Assembly: GCA_013002105.1 (NCBI GenBank)
Contig: JABDKS010001009.1
Span: 1 to 17,844 of the forward strand
Direction: 5' to 3'
DNA length: 17,844 bases
Source: Pirellulaceae bacterium
Lineage (GTDB): Bacteria > Planctomycetota > Planctomycetia > Pirellulales > Pirellulaceae
The position numbers and the translations under genes were made by a program. Position 1 is the stretch's first letter; every line of letters starts with the position of its first letter. Under the pieces are notes generated by a model. The model did no database searches. It saw only the letters and a list, made by a program, of their open reading frames with translations, and was not told the origin of the DNA. Below, one piece after another: positions 8,703 through 15,665 of the stretch.

Positions 8703-9356
8703 TCAAGCTTCGTTGCCCGATCGAGCGAGTCCCTTTTTGAAGGCCTCGAAAAACCGCGTCAGTCCCGAACCGATCAAATCTTGCATTTTGGCAAGTCGGA
8801 TGTTGACCGTCGCGACGATGATCATCAGCGGAATCGCGATTGCCAAACCACTGGCCGTCGTGATCAGCGCGACCATAATGTTTCCGGCCAACTCTTGCGG
8901 ATTCACGTCCCCTTGTGACAACGTTTGAAACGCCCCCATCATCCCGAACACAGTCCCAAAGAGTCCAATCATCGGGGCGCTCTTGATCACCGTACCGACC
9001 CAACTGAGCCGATACTCCAGATCGCTCATCACGTCGCGCTGAAAACGGTCCATCATCACCTGACGAGCACGGCGAAATCCCTGCTCGCGGTTATTGACAG
9101 CCAGTTCAACCATCTGTGGGATGGCACGCTTGTCGCCATCGCAGTACTCCACCGCGCCATCAAAATCACCGGCGGACAACATTTGCTCGACGTCATCCAT
9201 GAACGCGTCTTGCTCCTCTTCGTTCTTGAATCGTTTTTGCCCCACACGCGTCCAAACCACCACGATGCAGTACAGGCCCCACAGTGCGGCGGCGGCCAAT
9301 GCAAAGTAAGTCGCGTTGGAGATAATCTCGAAGAGGTTGGTTTCAGCAAGTAACAT
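8703..9356 (-). CDS. MotA/TolQ/ExbB proton channel family protein
   Basis: 217 aa from ATG at 9356; AAGGA lies at 9372-9368, 11 bases upstream. The layout is that of ExbB/TolQ: one membrane segment at about 15-36, a cytoplasmic helical region about 40-120, then two segments at about 122-145 and 158-185. The family-conserved APMIGLFGTVFGMMGAF (127-143) and ALITTASGLAIAIPLMII (163-180) are present. With the two following ExbD proteins it should form the inner-membrane proton channel that converts proton motive force into movement. Homologues energise outer-membrane uptake (ExbB-TonB), envelope stability (TolQ) or gliding; which applies here cannot be told from this gene. Confidence 0.95.
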   Translation of the reverse strand: MLLAETNLFEIISNATYFALAAAALWGLYCIVVVWTRVGQKRFKNEEEQDAFMDDVEQMLSAGDFDGAVEYCDGDKRAIPQMVELAVNNREQGFRRARQVMMDRFQRDVMSDLEYRLSWVGTVIKSAPMIGLFGTVFGMMGAFQTLSQGDVNPQELAGNIMVALITTASGLAIAIPLMIIVATVNIRLAKMQDLIGSGLTRFFEAFKKGLARSGNEA

Positions 9357-9640
9357 CTAAATGCCAGTCCTTATGAAAGACCGAGGAAAGTGGGGGCGGT
9401 AAGTTTCGTTTTGCGATCATCCATTGGCGATGACACCGTGACGGACGCAACAGATCGATCGGTGACTGAATCTTGATTTTGACGGTGTGTGTATCAGAGG
9501 TTTGTGTATCAGAGTCGACTGTTGCGATTGACTGACTGCCATTCGTTTGGCGGCTCTGAGCGTATGTTGGTTGTGTGTTGGTGGGTCTGGATGCTGGTTG
9601 GTCGTGCTCGTTCGGCCCGCAAGAGAATCGTGCAATTCGC
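9357..9640. other. Intergenic spacer upstream of ExbB
   Basis: A 284-base gap with no credible gene. It contains a 12-bp direct repeat, TGTGTATCAGAG, at 9488-9499 and 9503-9514 (15-base spacing) and a GT-rich stretch at about 9563-9605 with several TGTTGGT/CTGGTTGG units. Either could belong to a control region for exbB-exbD, but I cannot identify a promoter. Confidence 0.45.
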
Positions 9641-10573
9641 TTACTTGCCCTTTCGATAGCGTTGTTCGATTACTTCAAAAGCGTATCCGCTGCCGGACGA
9701 TTTGCTTTCGAAAATGGTTTTTGCGATCTGTGTCACCGATTGGTATCCCTTTTCCTTGGCGTACTCCAACTCGGTGTGTGCCAGTAGGTTTTCCAGTTCA
9801 GGTGGAATGAAACGCACCATGTTACGACCAGGCAGTTGCACGCCGGCTTGCTGGAGCAACTGACGGTCGTACTGCATCAACGGCGTCGCGGTCTTCCACG
9901 AGAAATAAATTCGCTTTTCTTCTTTGGGCGTTGCATTGTGCCGCTTCTTGGGACTCGATGACAAACTGAATGCATAGTCGATACCCTGCACGCCGCCACC
10001 AAAAGCACCGAGTTCGATCTTGTAGAAATCCAATTGCGACGCGTACGAGCGGATGTTGTTGGCCGAAAAGTTCAACTGCCAACGCTCGAACCGCGGAATG
10101 ATATCGTCGCCTTCGCCCTCGGGACCTGGCGGCCGACTGTCGCCTTTACCGGTACCGGAGGTCGACGCGGTCGCAGCGGTATCGGCAGTCGTCAACGAAG
10201 CCGCAACGGTGCTGACTGCATCGGTCACCGCTTCGATCGTGTCGGCCAACGTTGGTTCTTGTAACTCTTCGACCTCTTCGGCTCCGGGCGGTTCAAAATC
10301 CCGCTCGAACCCCTCCGCGTTATCAGCGCGGCCGGCCGGATTTTCGATCAACGGAGCCAAAGCCAGAGGACGCGGTTTTCCACTGAGCAACCATACGATC
10401 AGCAACATCAAGACGAACGCGCCAAGAAATAGAATCAACGCCATCAAAATGGATGTGACGACATCAAATTGGCTGATCCGAAGTTTCTCGCGTGCCGCCG
10501 TGCGATCGTCGTCGCGAGCGTCAACGACGTCGGCGTCAGCAGTATCGGATTCAGATGTGATGACCGAAGTCAT
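9641..10573 (-). CDS. Single-pass inner-membrane protein with linker and C-terminal domain; possible TonB/TolA-like transducer
   Basis: 310 aa from ATG at 10573. I do not recognise a named family. A polar N-terminus (1-37) precedes one membrane segment (about 38-64: ILMALILFLGAFVLMLLIVW). A region with acidic, Pro/Glu- and Ala/Thr-rich sequence follows (about 65-160; includes EELQEPTLADTIEAVTDAVS). The last ~145 residues look folded (RFERWQLNFSANNIRSY; LDFYKIELGAFGGGVQGIDY; a C-terminal YAFEVIEQRYRKGK). The membrane anchor, extended linker and globular end match TonB/TolA topology, and the gene immediately precedes exbB, but I see no TonB C-terminal motif. Inference: it could be the energy-transducing partner or an envelope adaptor for the channel. 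Confidence 0.85.
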   Translation of the reverse strand: MTSVITSESDTADADVVDARDDDRTAAREKLRISQFDVVTSILMALILFLGAFVLMLLIVWLLSGKPRPLALAPLIENPAGRADNAEGFERDFEPPGAEEVEELQEPTLADTIEAVTDAVSTVAASLTTADTAATASTSGTGKGDSRPPGPEGEGDDIIPRFERWQLNFSANNIRSYASQLDFYKIELGAFGGGVQGIDYAFSLSSSPKKRHNATPKEEKRIYFSWKTATPLMQYDRQLLQQAGVQLPGRNMVRFIPPELENLLAHTELEYAKEKGYQSVTQIAKTIFESKSSGSGYAFEVIEQRYRKGK

Positions 10574-10718
10574 TTGAGGTGGTCCTGGAAAATCGAAATC
10601 ACTCTGTCAAATTGCTTTACCGATTCGGGAAAGCACACTCACGGGCAGACTCATGCACATTTTGGATTCGGTCCCCTCAGATCGGCTCCCGACAGCACAC
10701 AGTCTAAACCAAGCCACC

Positions 10719-12431
10719 TCAAAGATCTTCGTCCAAGAAGACGTATCCCGGATCCATCGTTCGATACCACGCACGCCATTTGTTCTGGACGTCTCGCAGT
10801 TCGCCGTACTCCGGAGTGTCGGACATTCCATAGCCCTCGAATTTACGACTGATAAACCGCAATCCGTCACGAGCGTACCGCCTGACCGACTTATCGGGAT
10901 CGCTCAAAGCGAAAATTAAGCTGGGAACCACACGCATTTCGTCGCTCTGGCCCAAGACACGGGCCGCGACCCGGCGGGCCTGCCAGGAACGACTCCCGCG
11001 AACCAGTCGCTCCAATCGATCCAGCTGTGCCGCACGGTCATTCGGATTGGTCGAAAGCGCCATGTCTTCGGGAAGCGATTGGCCATCCATGGAATCCGCG
11101 GCGTCTCCTTCGAGCAAATCCAGCATGTCGGTCACCGCTTGGGCCGCCTTTTTGGTTTCCGCTTTCCCGCCAACCAGCTTTGCCTTGGAAACATCATCGC
11201 TGAATCCCTGGCCACCGATCGCGCCGCCGGCACCCATGGTGAAGATCGCTTTTTGAGTACTGCGAATTAAAAACAGAATCGCAAATGCGGTCGAGACGCA
11301 GGGTGCCGAGTGGGCACGATCGGTCCATCCGCCTTCAGCACTCTGGTATTTTCGTAGTTCGTCGACTCCCTTGTTGTACCAAGCCGGACTTTTATCTTTC
11401 TCACGTCCGTTAGCAATTTCGATGAAGCTCTCGTAACGTTCCAGCGTGTACATCTGATAGTAGTACCAGTCACTCGCCTGAGTTCGCTTGTAGGGGTTCT
11501 TCGCCCGCCAAGCTTCCATGCCGCCAATGGATCGAAAGACCGGCTCTTTGGAAATTTTCACGCGTTGCCGACGATCTCGGTTCGCGTCTTCCTTGTACAA
11601 CTTGATCGCCTTGGGCAGTCCGACGATCCCCGGATCGTCGTCATTACTGGTGTCACCCCACAATCGCAAAGCGTCGCCGGCGATCAACACGCTCGATCCG
11701 CCAGCGAGTGACATGGACATATAGGGAGTCTTCTGTGCAACGCGAGGCCGGCCGATGCCGGGATCTTTCGCGTGATAAGGCCATCCGCCACCGGGGTCCT
11801 GGACGCGCAACAACCATTGCAATGCCGCCGCGACTTTCTGGTAGTCCATTGGGATGCCGGCACGGTCAAGCGTCCAAATCGTCAACAGGGCGTACTGGGT
11901 TTGTGACACGTCACCCAATTTTTCGTTGTGATAGGTAAACCCGCCTTCGCGCATTTGGATACTGAAAAGGTGACGCTGAATCGCTTCTAATTGTGGGCGA
12001 TACCTTTGTGGGTTGACCGCTGCCATCAACAGCACGGACATCGCGATCTCGTAGTTGGCTTTGTGTGCGTGAAAGTCACCGCCCAATGCTTTCTTGGCAA
12101 TCGCTTCGGCGTCTCGTAATCCCCGGACAACCAGTGGGTTCTGTTCGTCGTGTTCGACTTTGAAATGTGCATAAGCGGCCAAGACAGTCTCACCACCGGG
12201 CGGAAGTTTTTCCCCCTCCAGGCCCGACAAATACTGCAGACCACTTTTGACCATCCGTTGCACGACGGGATCGTCAGGCGTATACGCCATCGCCGAATTC
12301 GCAGGAGCGATCAGCGATGCTGCTGACAAAAACAACAACGCAGTGAGTACCCGCGTCGCCAAGTGCCAATGGATCAATTGACGATCCGTTGTCGACTGCG
12401 ACCGCATGCCTCGATTGATATCGCGAATCAT
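10719..12431 (-). CDS. Exported squalene-cyclase/prenyltransferase-repeat protein with HEAT-like C-terminus
   Basis: The frame opens at 12551 (610 aa), but the ATG at 12431 (570 aa) fits better: AAGGAAG lies at 12448-12442 and the signal peptide then starts near the N-terminus. Residues about 27-43 are hydrophobic and cleavage is likely near NSAMA|Y (49/50). Repeats with QW-like motifs are seen at QMREGGFTY (159-167), QDPGGGWPY (211-219) and QSAEGGWT (363-370), as in the alpha/alpha-toroid of squalene cyclases and prenyltransferases. The cyclase acid motif DxDD is not evident, so cyclase activity is unlikely. Residues about 482-530 resemble a HEAT repeat (VVPSLIFALSDPDKSVRRYA). First gene of the minus-strand cluster. 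Inference: periplasmic binding or scaffold protein of the Exb-like system. Confidence 0.88.
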   Translation of the reverse strand: MIRDINRGMRSQSTTDRQLIHWHLATRVLTALLFLSAASLIAPANSAMAYTPDDPVVQRMVKSGLQYLSGLEGEKLPPGGETVLAAYAHFKVEHDEQNPLVVRGLRDAEAIAKKALGGDFHAHKANYEIAMSVLLMAAVNPQRYRPQLEAIQRHLFSIQMREGGFTYHNEKLGDVSQTQYALLTIWTLDRAGIPMDYQKVAAALQWLLRVQDPGGGWPYHAKDPGIGRPRVAQKTPYMSMSLAGGSSVLIAGDALRLWGDTSNDDDPGIVGLPKAIKLYKEDANRDRRQRVKISKEPVFRSIGGMEAWRAKNPYKRTQASDWYYYQMYTLERYESFIEIANGREKDKSPAWYNKGVDELRKYQSAEGGWTDRAHSAPCVSTAFAILFLIRSTQKAIFTMGAGGAIGGQGFSDDVSKAKLVGGKAETKKAAQAVTDMLDLLEGDAADSMDGQSLPEDMALSTNPNDRAAQLDRLERLVRGSRSWQARRVAARVLGQSDEMRVVPSLIFALSDPDKSVRRYARDGLRFISRKFEGYGMSDTPEYGELRDVQNKWRAWYRTMDPGYVFLDEDL

Positions 12432-12441
12432 TTTTGGTTTG

Positions 12442-12448
12442 CTTCCTT
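12442..12448 (-). promoter_or_regulatory. Ribosome binding site that favours the 12431 start
   Basis: On the minus strand AAGGAAG lies about 10 bases before the ATG at 12431-12429. The longer reading from 12551 would put 40 polar residues before the signal peptide, which argues for the internal start. Confidence 0.5.
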
Positions 12449-12563
12449 GGTCACGTATTCGTAAATGAAAGGGAACAGTCGATGGGAAATAAGATGTCTT
12501 CGAAAAAGTCTGCTGTCGTTGTGATTTGAAATCGTCGTCAAACGTGGTCACAGAACCAAAGTC

Positions 12564-12583
12564 GACGAATCGACCGATTCATC
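12564..12583. promoter_or_regulatory. Imperfect palindrome upstream of the operon (possible operator)
   Basis: GACGAATCGACCGATTCATC is symmetric except for one mismatched pair; the core GAATCG-AC-CGATTC is perfect. It lies about 130 bases upstream of the proposed start of the squalene-cyclase-repeat gene, a plausible place for a regulator site. No known regulator motif is recognised. Confidence 0.3.
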
Positions 12584-12698
12584 AGCCAGTTCCGTCTACC
12601 AGAACAGTCGCATCAGCTGAATAGGCTGGACAAATACCCTGGACGGATTGGCCTGCCGAAACTCCAGTCCCGATACGCCAGTCGCATCACACGCCGGC

Positions 12699-12764
12699 CC
12701 ACCGTTGTCTTCTGTCTTCACCGTTGTCCCTGCTCCACCGATGTCCCTGCTCCACTGTCGCCCC
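12699..12764. repeat. Degenerate 16-20 bp repeat array
   Basis: On the plus strand the units begin CCACCGTTGTC (12699), CACCGTTGTCCCTGCT (12719-12734), CCACCGATGTCCCTGCT (12735-12751) and CCACTGTCGCCCC (12752-12764). The middle two differ by one base plus one indel. Read on the minus strand the units are purine-rich (AGCAGGGACA), like parts of the 7184-7278 array. Seen directly; meaning unknown. Confidence 0.55.
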
Positions 12765-13055
12765 ATCGCAATCGATCAGGCCGCTGAAATGCTAACGGAT
12801 GAGCCAAATTTCAATTTGGTGTCATTTGGACGCCGCAGCAGTGAAACGAACCGATTGACGGATTTACGCATCATACCCTACGATCGCCGAGCGGCGAATT
12901 GATCACTCCGGTTGGTTTTGTTAGTTTTGCCGAGATTGAAGCGGACGCCCCCTAGACCAAAACGGGCCTGCGACCAGAATTGCCCCTAGACGCAGTTTGG
13001 ACCACGGTTGCATTGGCTCTTGGGAATTGGGTGGCCCACTGGGTATTTCGGGTTG

Positions 13056-13075
13056 AGATTCCTGGAGGGATCTCG
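13056..13075. other. Hairpin just upstream of tRNA-Phe
   Basis: GAGATTCC (13056-13063), loop TGGA, GGGATCTC (13068-13075): an 8-bp stem with one G-U pair, ending 26 bases before the tRNA. There is no T-run after it, so it is not a standard terminator. Confidence 0.4.
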
Positions 13076-13101
13076 AGAGAAATCAAAATTCGCGTTCAAT
13101 T

Positions 13102-13174
13102 GGTCAGGTAGCTCAGTTGGTAGAGCACGGCCCTGAAAAGGCCGGTGTCGGCGGTTCGAGCCCGCCCCTGACCA
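13102..13174 (+). tRNA. tRNA-Phe (anticodon GAA)
   Basis: A complete 73-base cloverleaf: acceptor GGTCAGG/CCTGACC (13102-13108, 13167-13173), D arm GCTC/GAGC, anticodon stem CGGCC/GGCCG around loop CTGAAAA with anticodon GAA at 13135-13137, a five-base variable loop GTGTC, and T arm GGCGG-TTCGAGC-CCGCC. Discriminator is A at 13174. The 3' CCA is not encoded (CTC follows), so it must be added by tRNA nucleotidyltransferase. Confidence 0.97.
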
Positions 13175-13191
13175 CTCTCTTTTCTCCCGTT

Positions 13192-13228
13192 GACGCCCGT
13201 CTACCGATGACTTGCACGGTTGGGCGTC
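13192..13228. terminator. Inverted repeat downstream of tRNA-Phe (possible 3' end)
   Basis: TGACGCCC at 13191-13198 pairs with GGGCGTC at 13222-13228 (7 bp), and inside it ACCG (13203-13206) pairs with CGGT (13217-13220). The interrupted stem starts 18 bases after the tRNA. No T-run follows, so termination is only a possibility. Confidence 0.3.
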
Positions 13229-13312
13229 CTATTCTGATGGGCGACCAAGGCAGCGAATCGGAACAGAAAATCGGGTTTTTCTTCGTTTTTCTGCAACGTT
13301 ACAGTATCGCTA

Positions 13313-13337
13313 ACGCTTAGTTCTTGACGCTTAGTTC
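13313..13337. repeat. Direct repeat upstream of the symporter gene
   Basis: ACGCTTAGTTC occurs at 13313-13323 and 13327-13337, a 14-base period. It is followed by AACGG-ATCAA-CCGTT (about 13340-13354), a 5-bp inverted repeat. The group lies 110-150 bases before the symporter ATG and could be a control site; no matching promoter -10 box was found. The rest of the 13175-13463 spacer shows nothing else. Confidence 0.4.
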
Positions 13338-13463
13338 CTAACGGATCAACCGTTGCGCCGTAACGGTAAGATCTGACCGACGTCACCAACGGGTCCGTCG
13401 GATGATCTGCTCGTCCGCTCCAGTCCGCTCCGCCACCCCTTTGTCCGAAGCCGAGTTTTCGCC

Positions 13464-15593
13464 ATGACTTGCTCCAATTCATCGACTACCTCTGGCTTCC
13501 CAGCTCGATGGACGCCTGACCAATCGGCCAGCCGACGCTGCGGTTCCCGCCGGTTTGCCACCATCATGATGGTGATGCTCTGCGTACCGCTGATGATGAT
13601 CGGATCACTGGCCGCCGCACCCCAAAGCGACCAACCGACACCCGCCGACGCCCCAGTCGCCTCAGCGGCCCCAGTCGCCTCAGCGGCCCCGATCGCTTCA
13701 GCGACTCCGGGCGATGATGCCGATTCGGTGTCGGCCGAAACGGCAAGTGCCGATAACACCCGCCCCGCTGAAATGACTGCACAGGACGAGCCTGACGCAC
13801 AGGACGAGCCTGACGCACAGGCCGGGCCGATTTTGACCGACACTGCTTCGAGTGCTGATACCAGCCCCGGGCCAGATCGTTCGGCCGACGAGAGCGAAGT
13901 GGGCTGGATGAAGAAAATTGACGGTGCATTTGGTACCTACTTGGTTGGCCCCGTCGCACAAGTTCTCTTTTTTGATTTTGGCACGCAGCGGTGGTTGGGC
14001 AGTTCGATTCCCTTCGTCGTCGTGTGGTTGTTGGCCGGTGGTATCTTCCTGACGCTGCGGATGGGATTCATCAACATCCGCGGATTTCGCCATGCAATTC
14101 AACTCACACGCGGCGTCTACGACACTCCCGGCGAACCGGGCGAAGTCTCCCATTTTCAAGCACTCTCGGCAGCACTTTCAGCGACCGTTGGCCTTGGCAA
14201 CATCGCCGGTGTGGCGATCGCGATCGGAACCGGTGGGCCCGGTGCAACGGTCTGGATCATCATGGTCGGGTTGCTGGGGATGAGCGCCAAGTTTGCTGAA
14301 TGCACACTGGGGCAACTCTATCGCGTCACCGACGATGACGGCCATGTGCTGGGCGGCCCCATGCGGTATCTGAAACACGGTCTCAAAGACATCGGCCTGC
14401 CGATGCTGGGCAACGTCTTGGCTGCTCTGTTCATGGTGCTTTGCATCGGCGCCAGTTTCGGCGGCGGTAACGCGTTTCAAGTCGGTCAATCACTCGAAGC
14501 CATCCGCGGCGATGTACCGATTTTGCAAACCGCACCGTGGATTTACGGCGTCACCATGGCGGTGGCCGTGGGAGTTGTGATCATCGGCGGGATCAAGAGT
14601 ATCGGTGCTGTGGCAGCCAAAATCGTTCCGTTCATGTGCGTCGCCTATGTGACGGCGGCGCTTTACATTTTAGCCGTCCACGCAGCCGACATTCCCGATG
14701 CCATCTCGACGATCGTGCGACAAGCTTTCTCGCCCGACGCCATGTTCGGAGGATTTTTGGGCGTGCTGGTGATTGGGATCAAACGAGCGGTGTTCAGCAA
14801 CGAAGCCGGCGTCGGCTCCGCTGCAATCGCCCACTCGGCAGCCAAGACTGACGAACCGGTCAGTGAAGGAATCGTGGCACTGCTGGAACCGTTTATCGAC
14901 ACCGTCGTCGTCTGCTCCATCACCGCGCTGCTGATCGTCGTCACTGGCGCTTACCTACCGCCCAAAACGGATCTCAAAGCGGTTCAGTTCTCGAGCGAAT
15001 CGATCTCGACAGAGAGCTCACAAGCGCTTGGCCAACTGGCGGTGTTGATGCAAGACAACACGCACACCAACATCATGTTGCACTCCAGCGACACTCAACG
15101 CAACGAGAACATTCGCCAAATATTGGTCGATGGCGATGTGCCGGAGAACCGGATCATTTTTGCCGAACCCAAAGACGATGCGGCCCCAAGTGAAGTTCCC
15201 GTGACACTGGACATCGCCCAGTCGCAAGGCGCACGACTGACGTTGCATGCATTCAATACCGGCGGGCACGATTGGTTCCGTTACATCCTTTACCTAGCGG
15301 TCGTTCTGTTTGCCTATTCGACTTGCATCAGTTGGTCCTACTATGGTGAACGTTGCTGGGTCCAGCTCTTTGGGGCAAGATCGTCACTGTTCTACAAAGC
15401 GCTGTTTCTCGTGTTCACCGTGCTCGGCTCGATTGTCACCCGCGGCAATATCCTGGACTTCAGTGACTTGATGATTCTCGGGATGAGCTTTCCAAACCTG
15501 TTGGGCGTGTTCTTGCTCAGCGGTATCGTGAAACGGCGTTTAGATATTTACTGGAAAAAATATCAGAACAACGAATTGGCCAAAGCCGAGTAA
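13464..15593 (+). CDS. Sodium:alanine (AGCS family) amino-acid symporter with N-terminal extension and inserted domain
   Basis: 709 aa from ATG at 13464. AGCS proteins use the sodium (or proton) gradient to import alanine or glycine. The core is clear: ALSATVGLGNIAGVAIAIGT (237-256), GGPGATVWIIMVGLLGMSAK (257-276), FSNEAGVGSAAIAHSAAKTD near 445-470, and LFAYSTCISWSYYGERCW near 615-632. Two parts are unusual. Residues 1-148 add a signal-like hydrophobic segment (about 33-52) and an Ala/Pro/Asp-rich linker built from 18-bp DNA repeats. Residues about 500-588 interrupt a loop that is normally short; family sequence resumes at GARLT (589-593). Typical members are about 450-550 aa. The gene stands alone on the plus strand, 290 bases after tRNA-Phe. 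Transport role is confident; alanine specificity is by family only. Confidence 0.93.
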   Translation: MTCSNSSTTSGFPARWTPDQSASRRCGSRRFATIMMVMLCVPLMMIGSLAAAPQSDQPTPADAPVASAAPVASAAPIASATPGDDADSVSAETASADNTRPAEMTAQDEPDAQDEPDAQAGPILTDTASSADTSPGPDRSADESEVGWMKKIDGAFGTYLVGPVAQVLFFDFGTQRWLGSSIPFVVVWLLAGGIFLTLRMGFINIRGFRHAIQLTRGVYDTPGEPGEVSHFQALSAALSATVGLGNIAGVAIAIGTGGPGATVWIIMVGLLGMSAKFAECTLGQLYRVTDDDGHVLGGPMRYLKHGLKDIGLPMLGNVLAALFMVLCIGASFGGGNAFQVGQSLEAIRGDVPILQTAPWIYGVTMAVAVGVVIIGGIKSIGAVAAKIVPFMCVAYVTAALYILAVHAADIPDAISTIVRQAFSPDAMFGGFLGVLVIGIKRAVFSNEAGVGSAAIAHSAAKTDEPVSEGIVALLEPFIDTVVVCSITALLIVVTGAYLPPKTDLKAVQFSSESISTESSQALGQLAVLMQDNTHTNIMLHSSDTQRNENIRQILVDGDVPENRIIFAEPKDDAAPSEVPVTLDIAQSQGARLTLHAFNTGGHDWFRYILYLAVVLFAYSTCISWSYYGERCWVQLFGARSSLFYKALFLVFTVLGSIVTRGNILDFSDLMILGMSFPNLLGVFLLSGIVKRRLDIYWKKYQNNELAKAE
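13650..13703 (+). repeat. Three 18-bp tandem repeats in the symporter linker
   Basis: Unit GCCCCAGTCGCCTCAGCG occurs at 13650-13667 and 13668-13685 exactly and at 13686-13703 with three changes. It encodes repeated APVASA. Being in frame (18 bp), copy-number change would alter linker length without a frameshift. Confidence 0.85.
13781..13816 (+). repeat. Two perfect 18-bp tandem repeats in the symporter linker
   Basis: ACAGGACGAGCCTGACGC occurs at 13781-13798 and 13799-13816, and a third copy begins before decaying. It encodes AQDEPD repeats. It lies about 80 bases after the first 18-bp array in the same linker. Confidence 0.85.
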
Positions 15594-15605
15594 GATATTT
15601 CGGAA

Positions 15606-15623
15606 AGCGGAACCCATTCCGCT
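15606..15623. terminator. Perfect hairpin between symporter and phosphodiesterase genes
   Basis: AGCGGAA (15606-15612), loop CCCA, TTCCGCT (15617-15623): a perfect 7-bp stem 13 bases after the symporter stop and 42 bases before the TTG start of the next gene. It lacks a T-run, so it could be a weak terminator, an mRNA 3'-end stabiliser, or a leader structure of the next gene. Confidence 0.35.
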
Positions 15624-15665
15624 ACTGCCTCCACGCATACGCCGACACCAATCTGCGCTACAAAC

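Larger units (their letters stand above)
12432..13101. other. Long intergenic region between the minus-strand cluster and tRNA-Phe
   Basis: About 670 bases with no gene I can support. It should contain the promoter of the minus-strand cluster, but no clear -35/-10 pair is visible. It carries a 20-bp imperfect palindrome (12564-12583), a degenerate 17-bp repeat array (12699-12764), a repeated CCCCTAGAC (12949-12957 and 12983-12991), and a hairpin just before the tRNA. A plus-strand TTG-initiated frame at 12648-12902 covers the repeats and has no recognisable domain. Confidence 0.6.

Noticed and set aside
10719..12431. Squalene-hopene cyclase
   Set aside because: Only the toroid-type repeats are seen; no DxDD motif, the protein is exported, and it sits with envelope genes.
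12648..12902. TTG-initiated 84-codon plus-strand frame in the long intergenic region
   Set aside because: Overlaps the degenerate repeats, lacks a ribosome site and resembles no protein family.
13102..13174. tRNA-linked integration site
   Set aside because: No repeat of the tRNA 3' end and no integrase or mobile gene in the window.
13324..13352. TTGACG as a -35 box for the symporter
   Set aside because: No acceptable -10 hexamer at 16-18 bases spacing.
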